NCBI RefSeq assembly: GCF_001949145.1
Contig: NW_019091828.1
Location: forward strand, 6,206-21,078
From: Acanthaster planci
Taxonomy: Eukaryota > Echinodermata > Asteroidea > Valvatida > Acanthasteridae
Length of the DNA: 14,873 nt
Direction of reading: 5' to 3'
Below are positions 8,488 through 14,873 of the stretch, piece by piece; within the stretch, counting starts at the first letter, position 1; each line of letters starts with the position of its first letter. The translations under genes and the position numbers were made by a program. The notes beneath the pieces are model-generated. The model searched no databases, was not told the DNA's origin, and worked only from the letters and a program-made list of their open reading frames with translations.

Positions 8488-9573
8488 TTCTTCCCCCCAA
8501 CACCAATTAAGATCTTTGTTTTACGAAACTGATTAGCTCGTTATCCTGAGGCAGTTGATGTGCAACTGCTGGAGAGGGGTTTCTCATGCAGTTTTTGGCT
8601 ACAACATCAGGGCCCCAGGCACAGCCACCAGGCAAGTTGCCTACTCTCAGCTGCTGCTCACCCTCACATTATTAGAGAAAAGATACAAAAGGAAATAGAC
8701 CTTAATAGAATTATGGGTCCATTCCCAGCCCCGCTATTCCCAACGCTGCAGTGCTTACCTATCGGTTTAGTACCTAAACAGGAACCTAATACATTCAGGC
8801 TCATCCACCACCTTTCCTACCCAGAAGGGCAATCGATAAATGATTTTATTGATAAGTACAATTGCACAGTGCATTGTGCCCCATTTCAGGAGGCAGTACA
8901 TGTAGTGATGGCAACGGGGCATGGGGCTTGGTTGGCAAAATCTGATATTAAATCGGCTTTTCAATTACTTCCAATGACCCCTTCAGATTACGACCTTTTG
9001 GGTTTCACATTCGAGGGCCACTATTATTAGGACAATGTTTGCCTGTGGGATATTCCATTTCGTGTTCCCTTTTTGAGAAATTCAGCATGTTTCTGGAGTT
9101 CAAAGTGAAGGAGGTTGCTAACAGTTCAATGATCACTCACTATCTTGACAATTTCTTATTCGTCGGACCTAGTCAGATTCTTGCCCAGCACTCTTGCAGG
9201 TATTTGAATCGGTATGCACAGTGCTTGGCGTGCCCATTGCACAAGAAAAAAACAGAAGATCCACTTCAGAATTTAACGTATCTCGGTTTAAAAATCGATG
9301 CTGTCTCGATCGAGGCAGGTTCGGGTCCCTATAGTCAAAGTCAATGCACTCACAGATCAGTTACTGTCATGTTTGGGTAAGAAAAAGATCGCTCTGGTTG
9401 CGCTGCAGTCATTAATTGGTTTGCTCAATTTCATCTGCAAGGCCATTAATTGCACCTGGGCGCACATTTGTAACTTTTTGGTAACGGAATTACTGCTAAT
9501 TGTCATGCCATGTCAAGAGAAAGAAAGTGCCTTTGAAACAAACGTCTATGCTTCCCAACCTTCGCAATTATAA
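8488..9573 (+). pseudogene. Reverse transcriptase of copy 2, with YLDN in place of YLDD
   Basis: The frame opens with FFPPTPIKIFVLRN, then a TGA at 8530-8532, then LARYPEAVDVQLLERGF. LPIGLVPKQEPNTFRLIHHL follows, then motif A (AKSDIKSAFQLL), up to a TAG at 9028-9030. One base out of frame the sense continues as CLPVGYSISCSLFEKFS. The motif C segment reads HYLDNFLFVG: the second metal-binding Asp is Asn (AAT at 9150-9152). NLTYLGLKID follows. Another shift near 9310 gives IVKVNALTDQLLSCLG and ALQSLIGLLNF (about 9405-9435), keeping the connection that copy 1 lost. Recognisable sequence ends near 9480, before RNase H. Two frameshifts, a stop and the motif C change make it inactive. Confidence 0.82.
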
Positions 9574-10336
9574 ACCGTTGAGAGGGCTTAGTTTAGCATT
9601 TAGGATTTATGGCATTTTGTAGTATTTAGCTCCAAGGGTCCTTATCACAAGCAAAAAAGATATAAAATTTCAAACGTTTTTTGCTCCGTGCCAGGTGTAC
9701 ATTTACTAACAATGCACAGTCAGTTTAATTTTTATTCCATCAGCATTAAAATTAGCCATTTTTCTCATTTCCCATGCGGAATTACCCAGCACACTTCAAG
9801 CAATGTGTGGTTGGAGTGTAGGTCTACAGATGCAGTGCATGTGACACTATACATTTCTCTACTTGGAAGCATAGTAGTATTTTATGCTGTGTGGTGCACA
9901 TCTTGTGCAAGAGCTAATCTTTGAACAAAGTACATGTACATGTGTAACCACGATGACTTCATGTTCTGTGTGTTTGGAGCCACTGCTCTGATGTATGTCA
10001 CAGTGTAACCATTTATGAACTGAGATCTGTTCCATGCCATGCATGCCAAGGTCAGTGGGATTTTATGCATGTGCCCACCAGACTATCTTGTGACAGGTCT
10101 AGTGGTCCTTCTATGTTTCCACTGGCCTTGGACTACTGGTTTGTAGACAACACACTTTACTCTGAACTTAGATGCACTGTGCATTTGGAAATGCTGCATA
10201 TGTACATATATGCTGTTAACCTGCAGATGTGCTTTCTCGTCTCATTGACGCTTGCCCTTTTGTAGAGTAATGAAGCTTTCTGCTATCTATGTATATTCTA
10301 ATGACCAGAGAATACATGTCATTTTTTTCCTCTTAG
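9574..10336. other. Non-coding stretch
   Basis: Nothing convincing is seen. The frames at 9688-9924, 9859-10070 and 10065-10265 carry no motif and look like chance. GTACATGTACATG words occur at about 9940-9952. Confidence 0.5.
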
Positions 10337-10434
10337 ATGGCTTTCCACACATCAGTGTCCTGCCTTTCAACCTCACAGCCTCAGTCTTCATTCTAACAGC
10401 AAGAAATGGTGAACAGATCAGCTTTTGTCAATTG
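10337..10434 (+). other. Possible internal exon of an unidentified host gene
   Basis: A pyrimidine tract ending TTTTTTTCCTCTTAG (AG at 10335-10336) is followed by 98 bases with one open frame (GFPHISVLPFNLTASVFILT, then ARNGEQISFCQL) and then GTGAGT at 10435. Both splice signals are good consensus matches, and the other two frames are closed. The exon would enter in phase 1 and leave in phase 0. I do not recognise the peptide, and no partner exon in a matching phase was found, so this may be chance. Confidence 0.25.
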
Positions 10435-11282
10435 GTGAGTTCCTTATTTGATTTCCAAGTTCTCTTCACCTCACACAAATCTCTAGGTTCCTCTGTACAT
10501 GTACAGTAGTTTCAAGAGCGTGAATATTGTTTCATTAATTAGTTAGGTACATGTACCATATGGTGCTGGCAATATTACCAATAAGATGCCAGCAGGGATC
10601 CAGCAATTGTTGAAATTCCATTTTTTCATATTTTGAGGAGGAAACTCTCTGGTTTTTGGTATTTGTGTGCTGGAATGACAACATTTTAACTTGTGGAAAC
10701 TAATCTGCACTTTTTTTCAAAGGAAACCACACTTTCCTATCGCAATGTTCATGTACACGTATGCTGCAAAGCGTGTTTACAATTTGATTCACACATGGCA
10801 TGGGGCAATGTAAGCAAGGGCTTTTGAAGTACACATATGCAGAAATCTAGTCTGTGATGAACTGATGTCACTGGTTCCCATGCATCCTATGTTTACTTTA
10901 GGAACCAGTCATGTTTTGCAAGCATGCACGTGGAGCAGATACCCAACGTGGTGGAATAACATTATGCAGGGATTGTTTCACATGTCACAGCTTTACATTG
11001 CATTAAGTTTAGTCTTCTGATGTGTCACAGTGGAAGTTGAATTTTCCACCCCAGCGTTGATGATCATCAGCGGAAGTGGTGGTCCGAAATCTGGCAGTAT
11101 ATTTAATTTCGTAGACCTCCAGTTTGAGCAACGGCAACAGCAATGCCACAGGTGTGCATGTGAAATGGACTTCAACACACAATACTCTTGTGAAAATTTC
11201 ATGCTTTGCACGTTTTACAGCCAAATCCCAGTTATAATTGCAAGGATTTTGCATCCATGTGAAATGTTGAAGGAGGTCTGGG
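10435..11282. other. Non-coding stretch with one inverted repeat and one weak exon-like block
   Basis: ACTGGTTCC (10870-10878) and GGAACCAGT (10901-10909) form 9 bp arms around 22 bases. The block 11031-11151 lies between CACAG and GTGTGC, and one frame through it stays open (VEVEFSTPALMIISGSGG). Its entry phase does not match the exit phase of 10337-10434, so I do not join them. TACATGTAC words occur near 10497 and 10548. Confidence 0.4.
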
Positions 11283-11560
11283 ACCTTGCAGTTCTGTTCA
11301 GTTCACTTTATTTTCCACATAATATTATATGTATTCTACAAAAACAGTTTCAAAGAGTGTATATACTGTATATGGATGGGGCCCCCAGGAAGCAGTGCTT
11401 GTCGAGTTGGGGTCCCCATTTAAAAGCAAAGTTCCACAAAGACAACAACACACTAACACTTTACAAATAACGCAACAAATTTTAAATACAGCACATGTAC
11501 ATGACTGTGTAGCCTTTGCCTGCTGTAACCCCATGAGAAAGAAATTGATCATTACTTACA
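11283..11560 (-). mobile_element. 3' end of a LINE (3' UTR and tail)
   Basis: Read on the minus strand, an AATAAA signal (11312-11307) is followed directly by GTGAACTGAACAGAACTG, that is three GAACW pentamers (11304-11290). A short repeat tail of this kind ends many invertebrate LINEs instead of poly(A). Upstream of it lies a small stem, AAGCA-C-TGCTT (11400-11390), between GC-rich GGGGACCCC and GGGGGCCCC words, a pattern I associate with LINE 3' UTR hairpins. No ORF2 frame could be found further upstream, so only the non-coding tail is proposed. The clade is unknown. Confidence 0.45.
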
Positions 11561-11949
11561 TAATTCACTAGTAATTTAATTTTATATTTGTGTTTAAATG
11601 CTGAAAGACTACATTGTAGAAGCACATTTCAAGGAAAAATCCACAGAACTCCATACCTACATGTTTCACGGTAAATGCAGCGAGCTTAGTATGTATGAAT
11701 GAGCATTGAAATGCATCACTTTGCCCTGTAAAGTGGTGATGAAAATCTTCATTTCTTAAAAACATCGGCGGATAATCCTATTGCCTGGCTCAGTGGCCTC
11801 CTCATAAACACAGCTGTGTCACCTGACACACCAAATCCATTATCACCAATCCCTGTTGGTCGGCCGACTTGAACCAACACTGAACTGGACAGCCTTGCCT
11901 TCAGGCTGATCAGGCCCGTAATAATGTTACCAATAAGATAAAACAACAG

Positions 11950-12061
11950 CCCCGGTTGGAACATATGAGGGTTAAATAATGAGCTACCTAATACGTGAAT
12001 AATCGTTTTCCCTGGCTGGAACTTACCAGGGATATCAGGTCCGCCTGGAACGTACCGGGTT
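11950..12061. repeat. Three spaced TGGAAC repeats near the 3' end of copy 3
   Basis: CCCGGTTGGAACATATGAGGG (TGGAAC at 11957), CCCTGGCTGGAACTTACCAGG (12017) and CCGCCTGGAACGTACCGGG (12046) share the core TGGAAC with C-rich left and G-rich right flanks, so each is partly palindromic. TTGGAAC also occurs in both tandem units at the 3' end of copy 1. These may be binding sites of the element's recombinase, but this is inferred only from position. Confidence 0.4.
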
Positions 12062-12200
12062 GGTTATGTGTACCAGTAAATGTCCTTCTTTCATCTTTGT
12101 GAGGTTATTAATCTTGTTACTATTACTAACTATCTAAGTACGGAAGCTACTTGACTTACAATTAAAATTTGGAACTTGCTGTCTCTTTTCTGCTTTAAAA

Positions 12201-12212
12201 TGCCACCCGCGC
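12201..12212 (-). repeat. Conserved post-hydrolase block, copy 3
   Basis: On the minus strand GCGCGGGTGGCA, preceded by TGTGGGGCGTGCT and followed by TTTT, GCAGA and AGAGAC, repeats the block at 7410-7421 of copy 1 at a matching distance (about 67 bases) from the hydrolase stop at 12282-12280. Confidence 0.55.
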
Positions 12213-12279
12213 CGAGCACGCCCCACAGAAAAAAACAGCTACACGGTGGAAACCCCGGGGCAGGGGAGAGGGGTGTAGC

Positions 12280-12550
12280 TCATCCCAAAAAGGCCAAAAC
12301 ACACTGCCGAAGATTTGCTCGAAAGAGGCCATGCCCCACCGCAGACAGGTGCACAACGTCATGACGGTATAGGCTTGCATCTGTCCAGCGAAACTGTGGA
12401 TGACGCAAGACATGCGCCCCTACGTGATTACAATAAGTTCGGGACCATTTATTAAGGGCCTGCCATTGCTTTTCCAAACTACGCTGGGATCGAGCGCTAT
12501 AGTCATGATAGTAAAACATCTGTGGCAGTGTTGGACCATATAACTTGCTG
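12280..12550 (-). pseudogene. SGNH hydrolase carboxy-terminal part of copy 3
   Basis: The minus-strand frame reads LPQMFYYHDYSARSQ, then SLEKQWQALNKW, HPQFRW and block V LYRHDVVHLS, ending GLFRANLRQ...LG with TGA at 12282-12280. This aligns along its length with copy 1 (LPRVFYFGAHSQ, ALERKHRTVNRW, HPQFQW, LYQYDGVHL). Asp and His of the catalytic pair are kept; the usual Gly between them is Val. Block I with the Ser and the GxND block are missing because of the internal deletion. A one-base shift near 12535 is needed to read IWSNT into LPQM. The fragment could not be catalytic. Confidence 0.75.
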
Positions 12551-12990
12551 TTTGCTAGCAACGGTGCCCAGGCCAACACCACGACTACGACAGAAAAAAT
12601 TTTTTAAAAGGCGATGGATGGGGTATGATCCAAAACATCTGGTGGCCACCAGCCTTGCAGCCATTTCTCCTTGAAAAATGGACCCATAACCTACTGACAC
12701 GGCTGCGTCCGTAAACAACTCTAGGGCGTCATTGTCCCAGCTGCCGGTCAGAAAGGAGGAAACGCTATTGAATTGTGAGAGGAATGCAAGCTACATGCGT
12801 AAATCGAGCCGAAATGCGGACCCATGGTGGGGCTTTGACAGCCCCCGCTATAATACAATGAACTTTCTCAAGAATGCCAGACCTGGGTAAATGGCCTTAC
12901 AGACATAATTTAGGGACCCCACCAGCGACTGTCTGTCGACGATGGAAATCTTCTTTTGCCCTATAACTGTCTGAATCTGGGCGCAAGCAC
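12540..12990 (-). pseudogene. RT connection and amino-terminal RNase H of copy 3
   Basis: After a frameshift at the end of the RT frame (near 12965-12990) the minus strand reads RQSLVGSLNYVCKAIYPGLA, then PHHGSAFRLDLRM, a TAG in place of Trp (the copy 1 equivalent is LLTWLEFL), LAFLSQFN and then LFTDAAVSVGYGSIF, which holds the first RNase H Asp. A second TAG interrupts FIVL*RGLSK. Past a further shift the frame reads LAWAPLLANSKL, matching CWAPLLAGRKV of copy 1, and there it stops: the next bases already encode the hydrolase IWS motif. The HTDN and IADALSR acidic residues are therefore missing. Confidence 0.72.
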
Positions 12991-13872
12991 TTGGACCTTG
13001 GGTGCCTGCATGCAGATCAATCCCCGAACGGAGTCAATTTCGAGGTCTAGAAAACAAATAGTCTGCAGGGGACCAAATGTTTTCTCGGGGGCCAAGGGGA
13101 CTCCCAATTGCCCACAGATTTCCGTAAACAAGGACAGCATACGTGCACAATCTGCTGCTGACAACCCCGCTAAAAGGAAATTGTCCAAATAGTGTGTAAC
13201 AAACCGGAACTTGATCTCTTGCCTAACTTTAAACTCTAAGAAGGTACTGAAATATTCAGACAAAGAACAAGAAATCGAACAGCCCATAGACAAACACTTA
13301 TCAAAGTAGAAATTGTTCTCAAATTTGAATCCCAGGAATTCATAAACCAACAGGCTAACCGGCAAGAGGCAAAATGCCGATTTAATATCGGACTTGGCTA
13401 ACCATGCACCCGCGCCCACCTGCGTGACCAGCTCGACTGCCTCATCAAATGAGGCATATTGTTCCCTGCATTTAGCTTTGTTGATAAAATCATTGACCGA
13501 TCCTCCAGCTGGAAAGGAGAGATGATGAATCAAGTGAAATGAGTTGGGTTCACTTTTGGGTTCCGACCCGATTGGAGAGCACTGCAAGCGCGGGAGCGGG
13601 CGTATGGTAAATGGCCAGGGGATACGACCCATGTTCATCTCTGTCTGTAATTTTACTCTAACCATCGCTGGTTGATGCGCCGCAGAGGGAAGACACTCAG
13701 AGTCCAGTGGCTCCCTAGCTCCAAAATACTCCACTGAAAACCCCTGTGAAAAACCGTTTAGCAAAAGAGCTACCGCCGCTTGGTCAGGATAATGTGTCAA
13801 CCATTGCCGTAAAACGGCCACTCTAATTGGAGTTGGGGGTATGAAACTTGACCTGCTTATCAGCCTGAGCAA
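12961..13872 (-). pseudogene. Reverse transcriptase of copy 3, long open frame with YLDN
   Basis: This is the longest unbroken frame in the window (about 303 codons; the first codon is TTG, so the true start is probably upstream). It shows FIPPTPIRVAVLRQWL...YP, LLLNGFSQGFSVEY, PIGSEPKSEPNSFHLIHHLS, motif A AKSDIKSAFCLL, KCLSMGCSISCSLSEYFS and motif C HYLDNFLLAG, followed by CFLDLEID. The second Asp of YLDD is Asn (AAT, plus-strand 13180-13182), as in copy 2. Length and motif order match the RT region of the group. The frame ends at TAG 12963-12961, where a shift is needed to continue into the connection. Several family-typical residues are changed (GSEP for GLVP, LSMG for LPIG), which suggests an old copy that has kept its frame by chance. 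Confidence 0.85.
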
Positions 13873-13877
13873 CGTAC

Positions 13878-13881
13878 TTAA
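13878..13881. other. TTAA at the edge of copy 3, candidate piggyBac target site
   Basis: TTAA is the target that piggyBac elements duplicate on insertion. Recognisable copy 3 sequence ends here, and the DNA to the right leads to a piggyBac-type transposase in the outward direction. The bases after it (CCACTTCCAGCGG) could be the element's terminal repeat; the other end is outside the window. Confidence 0.35.
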
Positions 13882-14482
13882 CCACTTCCAGCGGGGGGCT
13901 CCGGTACCGGAGCCATAGGCCTTATATTCGTGGCCGGGGACTCCGAAATCGGAACTTTACTGTAAAAAAAAAAGTTGCTGGGTGTTTCTTAAAAAGTTTG
14001 GAGCTGTCAGTTAAAAAGTTTAGGCCACCATTGGCCGTAAATAAATTGGTCCAAGGCAATAATGGATTGCTGGGGCCAGTGAATTAGGACTTTATTTTAT
14101 AGCCGGGGTGACCGAACTTATAAAAGCCTGGAATAAAAGTACGAGCTGCTGAGAGCTGCCGGGCACCGCCAATCAATCCCTGTATTCTTTCAGCACAGAG
14201 CGCTGCAATAAGCGGAGGTAATCCGTGTATTGTTTGTGCAGAGCGCATTTGTTCGTGCTGCCGGGTGCTCGCAGGGGATTATCACTGCACTGCACTGAAG
14301 ACAAAGCGCGGGCTGTGCGGGCTCATTATGCACCTGTGCCCCACGAATGACCCGGCCCGGGCGCTGCTGGCCCTTGCAACATTGACTGACAGGGCACGGC
14401 CCTCGCTGCTTGAGAATAAAATCGCCGTGCAGTGGCTACGTGTGTTCATATTGGGTATCATATTATTCAGAGCACAGACAAC
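13882..14482 (+). promoter_or_regulatory. 5' region of the piggyBac-type gene
   Basis: No gene is seen. A good TATA box (TATAAAAG, 14119-14126) lies about 360 bases before the transposase ATG. An 18 bp palindrome occurs at 13897-13914. Related ~28 base words starting AATCCNTGTATT occur at 14175 and 14220, each ending CAGAGCGC. GCTGCCGGG occurs at 14156 and again at 14257, so the leader seems to contain an imperfect ~100 bp duplication. A run of ten A's lies near 13964-13973. Confidence 0.4.
13897..13914. repeat. 18 bp perfect palindrome
   Basis: GGCTCCGGTACCGGAGCC is fully self-complementary and lies 15 bases inside the TTAA at 13878. If a piggyBac end begins there, this is in the subterminal position where such elements often carry transposase-binding repeats. 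Confidence 0.65.
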
Positions 14483-14873
14483 ATGGCTGAAGTTATATCC
14501 CGAGAGTCCAGTTCTTCCAGTGAAAGTGAGTTTTATCTGAGTTCAGATGAAGGTTCTTCGTCTTCTTCACCGCCGTCACTTGCTCAAGTACAGTCAAGTA
14601 CAGAAATTGACAGTGATATACCCTTGGCAGTATATGCCAAGCACAAGAGACAGTCCCGTACACAGACCGCCGCGTCGACCAGCAGCAGTGCCGCATTGTT
14701 CCGGTGGACAGATGAAGACAGTACACCACTGAAGTACAGCTTCACCGGTAATGGTGGTGCCGTCGATCCCTGCCTGCATGGCAGCTCGACCTTCAGTGAA
14801 GCCTTTGAACTGTTTCTTGACGACGTTCTCTACTACATGTACAAGATAGTGCAAGAGACCAGCCGGTATGCCG
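14483..14873 (+). CDS. piggyBac-type transposase, amino-terminal part (runs off the window)
   Basis: ATG at 14483-14485 opens a frame of 130 codons with no stop up to the last base. Residues 1-60 are acidic and Ser-rich (SSSSSESEFYLSSDEGSSSS), as in many piggyBac-derived proteins. Then follow a basic patch (KHKRQSR), ALFRWTDED at about 71-79 and YSFTGNGGAVDP, and the frame ends with STFSEAFELFLDDVLYYM then KIVQETSRYA. The last motif ('F--F---LF-D-VL--I--ET-RYA') is the start of the DDE_Tnp_1_7 transposase domain shared by piggyBac and PGBD proteins. The catalytic Asp triad would lie downstream, outside the window. The TATA box at 14119 and the open frame suggest an intact gene. It could be a mobile transposase or a PGBD-like domesticated copy; the nearby TTAA favours the former. 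Confidence 0.75.
   Translation, partial: MAEVISRESSSSSESEFYLSSDEGSSSSSPPSLAQVQSSTEIDSDIPLAVYAKHKRQSRTQTAASTSSSAALFRWTDEDSTPLKYSFTGNGGAVDPCLHGSSTFSEAFELFLDDVLYYMYKIVQETSRYA

Larger units (their letters stand above)
8106..9573 (+). mobile_element. Ngaro-like retrotransposon, copy 2 (truncated at both ends)
   Basis: This copy holds the gag zinc finger and most of a reverse transcriptase, in the same order and spacing as copy 1. The amino-terminal gag, RNase H, recombinase and hydrolase are absent. Protein identity to copy 1 is only moderate outside the motifs, so it is a different family or an old branch rather than a tandem duplicate. The 3' limit lies between about 9480 and 9573, where similarity fades. 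Confidence 0.75.
12180..13872 (-). mobile_element. Ngaro-like retrotransposon, copy 3 (internally deleted)
   Basis: On the minus strand the order is reverse transcriptase, start of RNase H, then directly the end of an SGNH hydrolase and a 3' region sharing a conserved block with copy 1. The recombinase and the rest of RNase H are gone. No gag finger lies in the 300 bases upstream, where copies 1 and 2 carry it, so the 5' part has also been removed or displaced. The 3' limit may extend to about 11940 if the TGGAAC repeats belong to it. Confidence 0.75.

Noticed and set aside
11030-11470. 146-codon plus-strand frame, first part exon-like
   Set aside because: It starts at GTG right after a CACAG, the later part overlaps the minus-strand LINE tail, and the splice phase does not fit the block at 10337-10434.
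11749-11964. Minus-strand frame with LFYLIGNIITGLISLK, loosely like the last membrane segment of GWT1/PIGW proteins
   Set aside because: Only about 13 residues are similar, the following residues do not fit that family, and the start overlaps a TGGAAC repeat. Probably chance.
13882-13963. Minus-strand Pro-rich peptide upstream of copy 3 RT, possibly the gag end
   Set aside because: It stops at TAA in the TTAA site, has no finger upstream and may simply be the GC-rich end of the piggyBac element; not enough to call it gag.
1-14873. CRISPR array, bacterial operon, rRNA or tRNA gene
   Set aside because: There are no regularly spaced repeats, no Shine-Dalgarno-led gene runs and no recognisable structural RNA on either strand.

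Overview
The window looks like repeat-rich DNA from a marine invertebrate animal, and nothing in it is bacterial. The reasons are metazoan-type transposable elements, long non-coding stretches, recurrent TACATGTA and TAGGCCTA motifs, and intron-like splice signals. The motif style would fit amphioxus, an echinoderm, a hemichordate or a mollusc; I cannot resolve which. No complete host gene was recognised. Almost every interpretable coding segment belongs to a transposable element, and most are broken by stops, frameshifts or deletions.

Left part (1-2820): the start of a non-LTR retrotransposon (LINE) ORF1 on the minus strand, interrupted by one in-frame stop. It is followed by a separate LINE ORF2 carboxy-terminal fragment, also minus, and by non-coding DNA.

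Centre (2821-7715): a near full-length but decayed tyrosine-recombinase retrotransposon on the plus strand, best matched to the DIRS/Ngaro group. Its order is gag-like protein with a Cys/His zinc finger, reverse transcriptase plus RNase H, tyrosine recombinase, and an SGNH-type hydrolase. A ~98 bp direct repeat follows. Next to it lies a truncated, diverged relative (8106-9573, plus). A third diverged relative lies on the minus strand (about 12180-13872) and has lost the recombinase by an internal deletion that fuses RNase H to the SGNH hydrolase. The first and third copies share a conserved GC-rich block about 65 bases after the hydrolase stop.

Between copies two and three (9574-11940) the DNA is largely non-coding, with one possible host exon and the 3' tail of another LINE (minus).

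Right edge (13882-14873): a piggyBac-type transposase begins at 14483 and runs open off the window. Its element may have inserted at the TTAA at 13878-13881, splitting the third copy. In an intact Ngaro-type element the gag protein packages RNA, RT/RNase H copies it, the tyrosine recombinase integrates the DNA circle, and the hydrolase has an unknown accessory role. None of the three copies here looks able to do this by itself. The piggyBac reading frame is intact as far as it can be seen.
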